In this document: positions 26,639-35,326 of the stretch, piece by piece
Layout: each line of letters opens with the position of its first letter
Position numbering within the stretch: position 1 is the first letter of the stretch
Source of the DNA: Pradoshia eiseniae
GTDB taxonomy: Bacteria; Bacillota; Bacilli; Bacillales; Pradoshiaceae
Length of the DNA stretch: 64,000 bases
Direction: 5' to 3'
NCBI RefSeq assembly: GCF_002946355.1
Contig: NZ_PKOZ01000005.1
Location: forward strand, 179,236-243,235
Position numbers and translations under genes: made by a program
The notes under the pieces: generated by a model
Told to the model about the DNA's origin: nothing
Database searches by the model: none
Seen by the model: the letters and a program-made list of their open reading frames with translations, nothing else

Positions 26639-26740
26639 AGTAGTATACCTCCACTTCACACTATTCCATACCCATATAGTATTCGACTTGAATCATCTTT
26701 TTCCTCCTGGGAAGAAGAAAGGATGTGCAGATGCACATCC

Positions 26741-28123
26741 TTATGCTTCAAATGATTCCATTTTTGTTTTCTCACTTGCATAGACTTCTTTATCAAGCTC
26801 GCCAGTCACACGTCCTGTCACAAGACCAGCTGTAACTGAACCGCTGACATTCAGCGCAGTCCGCCCCATATCAATGAGCGGTTCAACCGAAATCAAGAGC
26901 GCCGCAATCCCGATTGGCAAATTCATGCTTGATAACACGATTAAGGCCGCAAATGTCGCACCGCCGCCAACACCGGCTACACCGAATGAACTAATGGCCA
27001 CAATGATGACTAGCTGAATCAAGAAGACTGGATCAAGCGGATCGGGTGCAATCATCACAGCAAGCATCGCTGGATAAATTCCGGCACAGCCGTTCTGTCC
27101 AATGGATGCGCCAAGTGATGCGGCGAAATTGGCAATCCCTCTTGAATTTCCGAATTGAGTTGTTTGCGTTTCCACATTGATTGGAATGGCAGCTGCACTA
27201 GAGCGGGATGTAAACGCAAATGTCATTAGCGGTCCCATCTTCTTCAAATATTGAAGCGGGCTTAATCCTGATAGGCTCAAAATAACTAAATGAACAAGGA
27301 ACATCGCAATTAAGGCAACATAGGACGCAATAACAAACCTTGAAAGCTCAATGATTCCATCCATGTTTGTGTTTGCGATTGTATTCGCCATCAAGGCAAG
27401 GATGCCGTATGGAGTGAGCCGAAGAATTAAGGTAACGACGCGCATGACGATTTTATAAAGAGCATCAACGATTTTCTCAAATGTCGCAAATTCCTCCGGC
27501 GCCTTCCTGCGCACTCCAATAGCCGCAATCCCGACGAAAGCAGCAAAAATGACTGTTGCAATCGTAGATGTCGGGCGCTGACCAGTTAAGTCCAAGAAGG
27601 GATTAGTTGGAATGACCTGCAGGATTCTTTGCGGGAAGCTCTGCCCTTCCACCTGAACCATCGTCTCTTCCAATTGAGCTGAGCGGGCTTGTTCAGCCTC
27701 CCCATTTTCCAGGTTATCAGCGGTTAAATCAAAGCCAAGGGCACTGACAATCCCAATCACAGCTGCGATAGCTGTCGTAGCAACAAGCACACCAATTATG
27801 GAGAAGCTAATCTTTCCGACTCCATTATCCCCTTTTATTTTTATGATTGCTGAAATAATTGACACCACAATCAACGGCATCACAATCATCTTTAGGAAAC
27901 TGACATACCCGGTACCGATGATGCTGTACCAATCCTTCGTGCCAGTCAGTACCTCTGAATCAGCCTCATACCCAAACTGTAAATAAAAGCCGAGGATAAT
28001 TCCGAGGCCAAGCGCCGTGAATACGCGCTTAGAAAAAGAGATATGCTTCTTTTGCATAAAATATAAAAGACCAATTAAGGCAAGTAACAGAATAATATTT
28101 ACTAGCAATAACAAAGTATCCAC
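26741..28123 (-). CDS. tcyP: L-cystine sodium/proton symporter TcyP
   Basis: The 460-residue transporter of the DAACS (glutamate:cation symporter) family is close in sequence and length to B. subtilis TcyP. Shared stretches include LTFAFTSRSSAAAIPINVE, IGQNGCAGIYPAMLA, SSFGVAGVGGGATFAALIVL and EPLIDMGRTALNVSGS. It imports cystine through about nine membrane segments plus two re-entrant hairpins. It starts at GTG 28123 behind AGGGGG. A near-consensus promoter lies at 28171-28199. In B. subtilis the gene is repressed by CymR; I could not identify a CymR site with confidence here. Confidence 0.92.
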   Translation of the reverse strand: MDTLLLLVNIILLLALIGLLYFMQKKHISFSKRVFTALGLGIILGFYLQFGYEADSEVLTGTKDWYSIIGTGYVSFLKMIVMPLIVVSIISAIIKIKGDNGVGKISFSIIGVLVATTAIAAVIGIVSALGFDLTADNLENGEAEQARSAQLEETMVQVEGQSFPQRILQVIPTNPFLDLTGQRPTSTIATVIFAAFVGIAAIGVRRKAPEEFATFEKIVDALYKIVMRVVTLILRLTPYGILALMANTIANTNMDGIIELSRFVIASYVALIAMFLVHLVILSLSGLSPLQYLKKMGPLMTFAFTSRSSAAAIPINVETQTTQFGNSRGIANFAASLGASIGQNGCAGIYPAMLAVMIAPDPLDPVFLIQLVIIVAISSFGVAGVGGGATFAALIVLSSMNLPIGIAALLISVEPLIDMGRTALNVSGSVTAGLVTGRVTGELDKEVYASEKTKMESFEA

Positions 28124-28170
28124 CTTGTTCGTTTCCCCCTATTCTTTAAATCCATAGTATTATGATAAGA

Positions 28171-28199
28171 ATTATATACATTATTTCATCTTTTGTAAA
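28171..28199 (-). promoter_or_regulatory. SigA-type promoter of tcyP
   Basis: On the minus strand the -35 TTTACA and -10 TATAAT are separated by exactly 17 bp, about 45 bp upstream of the tcyP start. Confidence 0.7.
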
Positions 28200-28394
28200 T
28201 TATATGCTCTTATCTCCTGTATTTTCCTTAAAAATTAAATAAAACCTCCCCCTCAAATGGCCCGCTAAAAGAAACAGGAGGTAAAGCTCGATATGTTTTT
28301 TAAATGAATAATCGTTAAGACGTTAAATATATCAGAAACAGTCAGCTGGCTTATATTAGGCGTTAAATCTGCTCCATCAGCATGGAGAAGTCCA

Positions 28395-28430
28395 TAAAAA
28401 AGAGCACCTCACTCTATACGCGAGGTACCC
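28395..28430 (-). terminator. Rho-independent terminator after rnr
   Basis: The stem GTACCTC / GAGGTGC, with one mismatch, is followed by TCTTTTTTATGG on the minus strand, 10 nt past the rnr stop. Confidence 0.7.
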
Positions 28431-28439
28431 TTTCCTTGA

Positions 28440-30809
28440 TTATCTTTTCTTCTTCCGTCCTGTTTTACGCTTCGCAGTCGGCGCATTTTCATAAAACTTT
28501 TTCTTCTTCCTTGGTCCTTTTTTATCAGAACCTTGGCCAGAACCTTTGCCTCCGCGTTCATTTCGGCTGCCTCCGCCTTTTTGTGAGCGACCTGAATCCT
28601 TGCGTCTGTTCTTGCCTGGCTCAGTCCTGAATATGCGTTTCTCGCCGCCTTCGCGCTGGCGGTTATCCTTCATGCCGACGATTTCAAAATCGATGGCGCG
28701 TTCATCTTTATTGACGTTAATCACGCGCACCGTAATCTCATCCCCGATACGGAATACCTTCGCCGTGCGTTCACCAATCATGGCATATTGACGGTCATCG
28801 AAGTGATAATAGTCATCTGTCATATAGCTGACATGGACCAGACCCTCAATGGTGTTCGACAATTCAACGAACATGCCGAAGTTCGTAACCGAGCTGATGA
28901 TGCCGTCGAATTCCTCGCCAATCTTATCTTCCATGAATTCAGCTTTCTTCAAATCATCTGTTTCACGTTCAGCGTCAACGGCACGGCGTTCCATGGCTGA
29001 GCTGTGCTGGGCAATCTCGCCAAGCTTTTCATTCCATTTCTCCTGTGTCTGGCTGCTTAAATCCCCGTTAATTAAGTAAGTTCTGATTAATCTGTGGACA
29101 ATTAAGTCAGGATAACGACGAATTGGAGAAGTGAAATGTGTATAATAATCTGTTGATAAACCAAAATGCCCTAGGCTCTCCGGATCATACTTCGCCTGTT
29201 GCATGGAACGAAGCATCACGGTTGAGACAACCATTTCTTCCGGTTTCCCTTCGACTGCTTCAATGATTTCCTGAAGCGCGCGCGGATGCACGGAATTAGC
29301 TGTGCCTCTGACGATGTAGCCGAAGTTGACGATGAACTCAAAGAATTTCTGCAATTTCGCCTCATTTGGCTCTTCATGAATTCGGTAGATGAATGGAACA
29401 TCCATCCAGTGGAAATGCTCGGCAACCGTTTCGTTGGCCGCAAGCATGAATTCCTCAATCAGCTTCTCTGCGACAGAGCGCGTCCGAATCACAACATCAG
29501 TCGGTTCACCGTTTTCACCGACAAGAATCTTCGCTTCCTTGAAATCAAAATCGATGGCGCCGCGTTTCATCCGCTTTTCACGCAGGATAGCCGCTAGCTG
29601 TTCCATATCCTCAAACATTGGCACCAATGGCTCATACCTCTGAATTAATTCCTCATTCTTATCCACAAGGATTTCGTTCACATCTGAATAAGTCATCCGC
29701 TCTGTTGTCTTGATTACGCTTTGAAAGATTTCGTGAGACACAACAGTGCCTTCTGAATCAATCTCCATTTCGCATGATAAGGTGAGACGGTCTACCCGTG
29801 GATTCAAGGAACAAATCCCATTTGATAATCGATGCGGAATCATCGGAATAACGCGGTCAACGAGATAAATGCTTGTCGCCCTATCTGCCGCTTCCTTATC
29901 AATTGGTGAGCCTTCTGTTACGTAATGGGACACATCTGCAATATGAACGCCAAGTTTATAGTTTCCGTTCTCAAGCCTTGTGACCGTTACTGCATCATCG
30001 AGGTCCTTCGCATCCGCTCCATCAATCGTTACGATTGTCTGATCGCGTAAATCCCGGCGGTCCTTCAAGTCTTTCTCATCAATGATATCTGGTGTACGGT
30101 TCGCTTGTTCAAGCACGTCCTCAGGAAATTCCTGCGGTAGCTCAAATTTGTGGATAATGGACAGGATATCCACACCAGGATCATTCTTATGACCTAAGAT
30201 TTCCACAACTTCCCCTTCAGCAGACATTCTGCCCTCTGGATAAGTCGTGATTTTAACGACCACCTTATGGCCTTCGATGGCTCCATGCTTCGCTTCATTC
30301 GGAATGAAGATATCATTTGCCATTTTCTTGTCATCCGGAATAACGAAGCCGATTCCTCTCGTTTCCGTATATGTTCCTACCACATTCTTGATGCCGCGCT
30401 CGATAATCTTAACAATTGAGCCTTCACGGCGTGCACCAGAGGATTCGGAAGAAACGCGAACCATGACGATGTCTCCATGCATCGCATTATTAAGCTCATG
30501 CGGCGGAATAAAGATGTCATCCATCATGTCTCTCTCTTCAGGGATTACGAAAGCAAACCCTTTTGCATGGCCGGAAACCTTACCCTTAACGAGATTCATA
30601 CGCTGTGGCAAACCATAGCGATTGGAGCGAGTGCGCACAACCTTTCCGCGTTCCTCCATATAGACGAGCGCCTTCACGAAATCCTTGAAATCCTCGGAAT
30701 CATCAATGCCCATCGCTTCCTCTAATTCTTGTACTGTCATGGGTTTGTAAGCTTCTTCTTTCATATAAGAATAAAGCTTGTCTACGAGCTGACGTATATT
30801 GTCATCCAT
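28440..30809 (-). CDS. rnr: ribonuclease R
   Basis: The 789-residue 3'-5' exoribonuclease degrades structured RNA and works with tmRNA-SmpB in quality control. Order of domains: an N-terminal winged helix (about 1-65), cold-shock domains (about 70-230, with [10 protein letters not shown] and GIGFVIPDD), the RNB catalytic domain with its metal-binding aspartates in [16 protein letters not shown], an S1 domain near 625-710 ([18 protein letters not shown]), and a Lys/Arg/Gly-rich tail. Length is normal. ATG 30809 follows GAAGGAGGGG. It forms a conserved string with est and secG upstream, 37 bp apart from est. Confidence 0.96.
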   Translation of the reverse strand: MDDNIRQLVDKLYSYMKEEAYKPMTVQELEEAMGIDDSEDFKDFVKALVYMEERGKVVRTRSNRYGLPQRMNLVKGKVSGHAKGFAFVIPEERDMMDDIFIPPHELNNAMHGDIVMVRVSSESSGARREGSIVKIIERGIKNVVGTYTETRGIGFVIPDDKKMANDIFIPNEAKHGAIEGHKVVVKITTYPEGRMSAEGEVVEILGHKNDPGVDILSIIHKFELPQEFPEDVLEQANRTPDIIDEKDLKDRRDLRDQTIVTIDGADAKDLDDAVTVTRLENGNYKLGVHIADVSHYVTEGSPIDKEAADRATSIYLVDRVIPMIPHRLSNGICSLNPRVDRLTLSCEMEIDSEGTVVSHEIFQSVIKTTERMTYSDVNEILVDKNEELIQRYEPLVPMFEDMEQLAAILREKRMKRGAIDFDFKEAKILVGENGEPTDVVIRTRSVAEKLIEEFMLAANETVAEHFHWMDVPFIYRIHEEPNEAKLQKFFEFIVNFGYIVRGTANSVHPRALQEIIEAVEGKPEEMVVSTVMLRSMQQAKYDPESLGHFGLSTDYYTHFTSPIRRYPDLIVHRLIRTYLINGDLSSQTQEKWNEKLGEIAQHSSAMERRAVDAERETDDLKKAEFMEDKIGEEFDGIISSVTNFGMFVELSNTIEGLVHVSYMTDDYYHFDDRQYAMIGERTAKVFRIGDEITVRVINVNKDERAIDFEIVGMKDNRQREGGEKRIFRTEPGKNRRKDSGRSQKGGGSRNERGGKGSGQGSDKKGPRKKKKFYENAPTAKRKTGRKKKR

Positions 30810-30846
30810 TCAAACCCCTCCTTCCTTCACTTCTTAGATTGAAGGA

Positions 30847-31593
30847 TCAATCAGTCCAATCTAATCCTTCTAAAAATTTGATTATATCTTTATGAAGCTG
30901 ATCACGCTCGACATCCGTCGTAATGACATGTCCTGATTCCTCATACCATTTCAAGCTCTTATTCTCACTACGGGCAGAATCATGGATGATGTTTGCGGAA
31001 TCAACATTAATCATATGGTCATGGCGCCCTTGTACGACAAAGAGGGGCACGTCCACTTGGCTCACATGGTCACGCACGTCCCCAATCAGTCCTTGCAGAG
31101 CCTTCAATGTCTCCATTGGACGCTTCTGAAATTCCTGCATCTCGGCCGTTATGACGTCTTCACTCTTGCCCTCACGCTTTTTGTATTCACGGGCATATTC
31201 GAGAACCCCTTTATACATTGTTTCTTCACTTTTTATATACATCGGTGCACACATGGGTACGATACCCTTCACAGGTACAGTGTAACCTAATTTCAAGGAA
31301 AATACCCCACCCAATGATAGACCTGCAACAGCAATTTCTTTATGCCCCATTGCGCGCAGTTTATCATAGCCTCTCATGACATCCTTCCACCAATCCATCG
31401 GTCCGTAATCTACCAGCTCCTCAGGCGGAACTCCGTGGCCTTTGTATTGCGGTGCATGACTTGTATATCCATTCTTCTCAAGGAAACGGCCAAGCATACG
31501 GACATCAGCGCTGCTGCCTGTAAATCCGTGCAATAGCAAGACAGCTCTGCTTCCTCCCTCGAAAGTAAATGGCTTTGGCTGTGTCAATTTCAT
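30847..31593 (-). CDS. est: alpha/beta-hydrolase carboxylesterase Est
   Basis: This 248-residue cytoplasmic carboxylesterase/monoacylglycerol lipase is of the Est30 (B. subtilis YvaK) type. The oxyanion region is [17 protein letters not shown], the nucleophile Ser is in the elbow [12 protein letters not shown], Asp is in [14 protein letters not shown], and the catalytic His is in [14 protein letters not shown]. It hydrolyses short-chain esters; its physiological role is uncertain. It sits between secG and rnr exactly as in Bacillus. ATG 31593 follows AAAAGGGGATAGTTAG. The secG terminator at 31677 separates it from secG, so it probably starts a transcript with rnr. Confidence 0.93.
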   Translation of the reverse strand: MKLTQPKPFTFEGGSRAVLLLHGFTGSSADVRMLGRFLEKNGYTSHAPQYKGHGVPPEELVDYGPMDWWKDVMRGYDKLRAMGHKEIAVAGLSLGGVFSLKLGYTVPVKGIVPMCAPMYIKSEETMYKGVLEYAREYKKREGKSEDVITAEMQEFQKRPMETLKALQGLIGDVRDHVSQVDVPLFVVQGRHDHMINVDSANIIHDSARSENKSLKWYEESGHVITTDVERDQLHKDIIKFLEGLDWTD

Positions 31594-31676
31594 CTAACTA
31601 TCCCCTTTTTACAATGTATGTACTTTAAGTTTACGATGTACAATGGGCAAAGGCTATTAATTCGCCCCTAGACATC

Positions 31677-31702
31677 AAAAAAGCCCGGCAGTTCGCCAGG
31701 CT
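31677..31702 (-). terminator. Rho-independent terminator of secG
   Basis: The stem AGCC(T)GGC / GCC(G)GGCT is followed by TTTTTTGATG on the minus strand. Confidence 0.75.
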
Positions 31703-31725
31703 ACGTTTGCTTGCTCAATATGATA

Positions 31726-31962
31726 TTACTTGCCGAATAAGGATACAAGTACCGTAAGAACAAAGAATAAAACAGATAGAACGATTGTTGCACGGTGTAA
31801 AATCAAATCCAGCCCGCGAGCCTTTTGTTTCCCGAAAAGCTGTTCAGCACCGCCGGAGATAGCACCTGATAATCCAGCGCTTTTGCCGGATTGAAGCAAG
31901 ACAACGGCAATTAAACTAATGCACGTAATAACCAATAAAATAATCAGTACAGTATGCAGCAC
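31726..31962 (-). CDS. secG: preprotein translocase subunit SecG
   Basis: This 78-residue two-helix membrane protein stimulates SecYE protein export. The conserved loop [20 protein letters not shown], followed by [13 protein letters not shown], is almost identical to other bacilli. The start is GTG 31962, 9 nt after AGGAGG; a TTG two codons earlier is only 3 nt from the ribosome binding site and less likely. It is a single gene with its own terminator in the conserved secG-est-rnr-smpB-ssrA neighbourhood. Confidence 0.95.
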   Translation of the reverse strand: MLHTVLIILLVITCISLIAVVLLQSGKSAGLSGAISGGAEQLFGKQKARGLDLILHRATIVLSVLFFVLTVLVSLFGK

Positions 31963-32121
31963 GAACAAATACCTCCTAATTACGGTCTACTCAATATTAC
32001 CACTTTACCATACCGGCCTTTTTTTCACAATAACAAACCTGCCAGCAGAGGAGTTATTTTACTCATAGTCGGGTATAAAATAAAGAATGGTTTAGATTAC
32101 CCTTAGAAGGGGGAAACGGCA

Positions 32122-32652
32122 ATGTTTAATTACATCATGAAACGGATTGATTATGTCAACCTTGTTGGATTCATCGCAGGAAGCCTGATTTTGCTCTTTA
32201 TCAGAGCCGAATATTTCATCGGAATTCTCCTGCTGGCAGCTGGTGCTCTCTTAATCACGTCTAAAATGAACGGAACCTTAATGATGCATCTTGTAACGTA
32301 TTTCGTTCATTTATTTTTGATTGGCATCATTCTTTATGGGTTGATTGTTCCTGCTGAACAACTGTGGAGTGAATATGGCCTCATTGCGATTATAGCCTTG
32401 GCCATTGCGGTCATGGCTGTCTTAGTGCGAACAAGCACAGGAGCGCTCAGCTTATTTTGGTTAAGCTTACATATCTTGATTATTATACAGGCAGTCATCG
32501 GCCAAGGACTCTTCCTGTCTACTTATTGGAGCATCCCTTCCATCCAGCAGGCTTTTTACTCTTTCTATCCATTGCTGATTGCCTCTTTCTTAATAGGTGT
32601 ATTTTTTGACCGTTTTCAAACTGAGCTTAAGCGAGAGTACAACAGTAAATAG
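32122..32652 (+). CDS. membrane protein of unknown function, about six helices
   Basis: This 176-residue, very hydrophobic protein has predicted transmembrane helices at about 13-28, 30-48, 55-77, 85-103, 108-128 and 142-160, then a short charged tail ending in FDRFQTELKREYNSK. No motif lets me name a family. Codon use and a good AGAAGGGGG ribosome binding site support a real gene. It is monocistronic with a strong terminator, between divergent secG and the convergent VOC gene. Confidence 0.75.
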   Translation: MFNYIMKRIDYVNLVGFIAGSLILLFIRAEYFIGILLLAAGALLITSKMNGTLMMHLVTYFVHLFLIGIILYGLIVPAEQLWSEYGLIAIIALAIAVMAVLVRTSTGALSLFWLSLHILIIIQAVIGQGLFLSTYWSIPSIQQAFYSFYPLLIASFLIGVFFDRFQTELKREYNSK

Positions 32653-32661
32653 GAATTAAAG

Positions 32662-32696
32662 AAGCTGCTATCCGCTCTTGCGGATGCAGCTCTTTT
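32662..32696 (+). terminator. Rho-independent terminator of the membrane protein gene
   Basis: The stem AGCTGC(TA)TCCGC / GCGGA(T)GCAGCT is followed by CTTTTC. It ends at the stop codon of the convergent VOC gene. Confidence 0.8.
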
Positions 32697-33547
32697 CATT
32701 TTGATGAGAGGCGGATGTTCAACCCCGATGGATCGTTTACTGCATATATATCATCAAACTTCTTAACATCAAAACCTAGCCCCTTCAATCGCAAAACTGC
32801 CTCTTCTCTTTCCTGATCACCTGGATAGACGATAGTATAATGCGCGAGACCAATGCTAGTTGGAGATGCAGCAGGGATACCCCGCCCGTTCCATACATTC
32901 AGGCCAATATGATGATGATATCCTCCCGAGGAGATGAACAAGGCTTGCTCGCCATAACTGGTTACGACGTCAAAGCCTAACCCCTCACAATAAAACCTCT
33001 CTGCCCTTTCCAAATCAGCCACATGAAGATGGATATGTCCCATAATCGTGTCCGCCGGAAGGCCGCTCCAGCCTTTTTCTGTTCCAGCCTGCAGTAGATC
33101 ACGGGCATTTAATCGCTCTGTCGTCATATGAATCTCTTGATCTTTCCACACCCAGTCTGAATCCTCGCGGTCTGTGTATACCTCAATACCATTATCATCC
33201 GGGTCCTGCAAATAGATGGCTTCACTGACATGATGGTCTGAAGCGCCAATCCGAATATTGTTTTCTATTAAGGACTTTAGGAAATCAGCCAAGTCTGAAC
33301 GCTGAGGGAGGAGCAAGGCAAAATGGTACAAGCCTGTTCGATTGGGCTCCTTTGGAGACACCCCTTCTGGCTCTACCAGGGTAAGGAGCGGAGTCTGTCC
33401 ATCCGCTGTCAAAACCGCTCTTTTTCCTTCTCGCTTTAATACTTGGAAGCCGATAACAGATTCATAGAAATCCAATGATTTTTCCATATCATTTATCTTT
33501 AATTCGAGATTTTCAACATATACACATGGCTTTTGATGATAATTCAT
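32696..33547 (-). CDS. VOC family protein, CatE/YfiE-like extradiol dioxygenase fold
   Basis: The 283-residue protein is made of two vicinal-oxygen-chelate domains (about 8-130 and 165-283). The order and length match B. subtilis CatE (catechol 2,3-dioxygenase). Candidate metal ligands in the second domain are His in IMGHIHLHVADLERAERFY and in GYHHHIGLNVWNG; the expected third ligand near DPSGLNIRLSS is not an obvious Glu. The first domain has YHFALLLP and DPDDNGIEVYTDR. The activity is therefore likely but not proven; it might be a glyoxalase-like or structural VOC protein. It is a single gene with ATG 33547 and a weak ribosome binding site. Confidence 0.82.
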   Translation of the reverse strand: MNYHQKPCVYVENLELKINDMEKSLDFYESVIGFQVLKREGKRAVLTADGQTPLLTLVEPEGVSPKEPNRTGLYHFALLLPQRSDLADFLKSLIENNIRIGASDHHVSEAIYLQDPDDNGIEVYTDREDSDWVWKDQEIHMTTERLNARDLLQAGTEKGWSGLPADTIMGHIHLHVADLERAERFYCEGLGFDVVTSYGEQALFISSGGYHHHIGLNVWNGRGIPAASPTSIGLAHYTIVYPGDQEREEAVLRLKGLGFDVKKFDDIYAVNDPSGLNIRLSSK

Positions 33548-33669
33548 ACCTGTTCACCCGTTTTCGTTATTTTAGTGTAATTATACGTAAAATTTGTATG
33601 AATGGCGAATAATAAGTCAATTCCACTCACAAGCTTTAAGGATAAATTCCCGGTAAAATAGATATATTT

Positions 33670-33683
33670 ACTGAATATTCAGT
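33670..33683. promoter_or_regulatory. perfect 14-bp palindrome upstream of putP
   Basis: ACTGAATATTCAGT is self-complementary and lies over the presumed -35 region; a TAATAT -10 candidate is at 33695-33700. It could bind a dimeric regulator of the symporter. The regulator is unknown. Confidence 0.35.
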
Positions 33684-33751
33684 TTTAATTATGGTAATAT
33701 ATCCTCCTTCCTATTATTATAGTCTGTAAGAAGAAAGAGGGGGGTATTTGA

Positions 33752-35218
33752 ATGGACTATGCTTTATTAACTTCCGTCATTCTATACATGGCCTTAATGC
33801 TCGGCATTGGGTATTTTGCATTTCGACGGACTTCTAATTTAACGGATTACATGCTCGGAGGCCGAAATCTTGGACCTGCCGTAACGGCTCTTAGCGCTGG
33901 GGCTTCAGACATGAGCGGCTGGCTTTTAATGGGGCTGCCGGGTGCCATGTATGTATCTGGCTTAAGTGCATCATGGATTGCAATCGGACTGACAATCGGA
34001 GCCTGGGCAAACTGGCTTTATGTGGCACCGAGACTTCGTGTGTATACACAATTGGCGAAGGATTCAATCACTATTCCAGGATATTTAGAAAATCGCTTTG
34101 GCGACTCCTCAAAAATGCTTCGTCTTATTTCAGGCTTGGTTATTATGATTTTCTTTACCTTTTATGTCTCCTCAGGGATGGTATCAGGCGGCGTGTTATT
34201 CCAAAGCACCTTTGGCCTTGACTATCATTCTGGCTTAATTATCGTCAGCCTTGTCGTCATTGCCTACACCCTTTTTGGCGGATTCCTTGCCGTCAGCTGG
34301 ACGGACTTCGTACAAGGACTAATCATGTTTATCGCGCTCATTCTTGTTCCAATCGTAACCTTAATAGAAGTTGGCGGCATGGGAGAGACCATTGATACCG
34401 TTAACTCGATCAACCCAGCATTCATGGATATTTTTAAAGGTGCATCCGTGCTCGGCATAGTATCATCTGTCGCGTGGGGACTTGGTTATTTTGGTCAGCC
34501 TCACATTATTGTCCGCTTTATGGCTATTCAGTCGGTGAAGGAAATTAAGAAGGCGCGCAGAATCGGGATGGGCTGGATGATTTTCTCCCTGATTGGCGCT
34601 ATGCTGACCGGATTTGCCGGGATTGCCTATTTTGCCAAAAACGGACCCGAGCTCAAAAATCCAGAAACCGTCTTTATTGTATTAGGTGAAATCTTATTCC
34701 ATCCAATCATTACCGGGTTTTTGATCTCAGCCATTCTAGCCGCCATCATGAGCACCATTTCCTCGCAGCTTCTCGTCACCTCCAGCTCATTGACGGAAGA
34801 TATATATAAATCATTCGTTAAACGAACAGCCACGGATAAGGAACTCGTTTTCTTCGGACGGTTATCCGTTCTGATAGTCGCAATCATTGCCTTATTCTTA
34901 TCCTGGGAGAAGAATTCTACCATCCTTAATCTTGTCGGTTATGCATGGGCAGGCTTTGGTGCATCTTTCGGACCGCTCATCCTGTTAAGCCTTTTCTGGA
35001 AACGAATGAACAGATGGGGAGCCTTGGCCGGTATCATTGGAGGGGCCGTGACTGTTATTGCCTGGTCATTCTTCGGTTTATCCGATATCTTGTATGAAAT
35101 CATACCAGGATTCGTGGTCAGTCTTTTGGCCATTATTCTCGTCAGCCTGCTGACGGCTAAACCAAGGGAAGATATCGAAGGTCAATTTGATGAGTTTAAG
35201 GAATTAATGAAGTCATGA
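33752..35218 (+). CDS. sodium/proline symporter, PutP/OpuE type
   Basis: The 488-residue sodium:solute symporter has about thirteen membrane helices. The proline-transporter signatures DYMLGGRNLGPAVTALSAGASDMSGWLLMGLPG (residues about 31-63) and the later ILAAIMSTISSQLLVTSSSLTEDIYK are clear. It imports proline for nutrition (PutP) or osmoprotection (OpuE). Sequence alone does not decide between these two, though length favours OpuE slightly. No proline catabolic genes adjoin, which also favours an osmoprotective role. ATG follows AGAAAGAGGGGGG. Confidence 0.9.
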   Translation: MDYALLTSVILYMALMLGIGYFAFRRTSNLTDYMLGGRNLGPAVTALSAGASDMSGWLLMGLPGAMYVSGLSASWIAIGLTIGAWANWLYVAPRLRVYTQLAKDSITIPGYLENRFGDSSKMLRLISGLVIMIFFTFYVSSGMVSGGVLFQSTFGLDYHSGLIIVSLVVIAYTLFGGFLAVSWTDFVQGLIMFIALILVPIVTLIEVGGMGETIDTVNSINPAFMDIFKGASVLGIVSSVAWGLGYFGQPHIIVRFMAIQSVKEIKKARRIGMGWMIFSLIGAMLTGFAGIAYFAKNGPELKNPETVFIVLGEILFHPIITGFLISAILAAIMSTISSQLLVTSSSLTEDIYKSFVKRTATDKELVFFGRLSVLIVAIIALFLSWEKNSTILNLVGYAWAGFGASFGPLILLSLFWKRMNRWGALAGIIGGAVTVIAWSFFGLSDILYEIIPGFVVSLLAIILVSLLTAKPREDIEGQFDEFKELMKS

Positions 35219-35286
35219 TTATACGTGAGTTGATCCCTCCCTTATAAACCATTAAACCTTATTTTCCATACACCTTTCTAGAATAG

Positions 35287-35323
35287 GAACAGCCGAGAGT
35301 ACCTGTCGCTCTCGGCTGTTCTT
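35287..35323. terminator. bidirectional terminator between putP-like and transglycosylase genes
   Basis: Perfect 13-bp arms GAACAGCCGAGAG / CTCTCGGCTGTTC lie between convergent genes, with short T-runs on both sides. Confidence 0.75.
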
Positions 35324-35326
35324 ATG

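Noticed and set aside
28124..28394. Searched for an S-box or T-box leader before tcyP
   Set aside because: No such core is visible; the promoter lies only about 45 bp upstream of the start, leaving no room for one.
33650..33700. Possible SigB promoter for the proline symporter
   Set aside because: CTTTAA and CGGTAA are poor matches to GTTTAA and GGGTAT with a short spacer.
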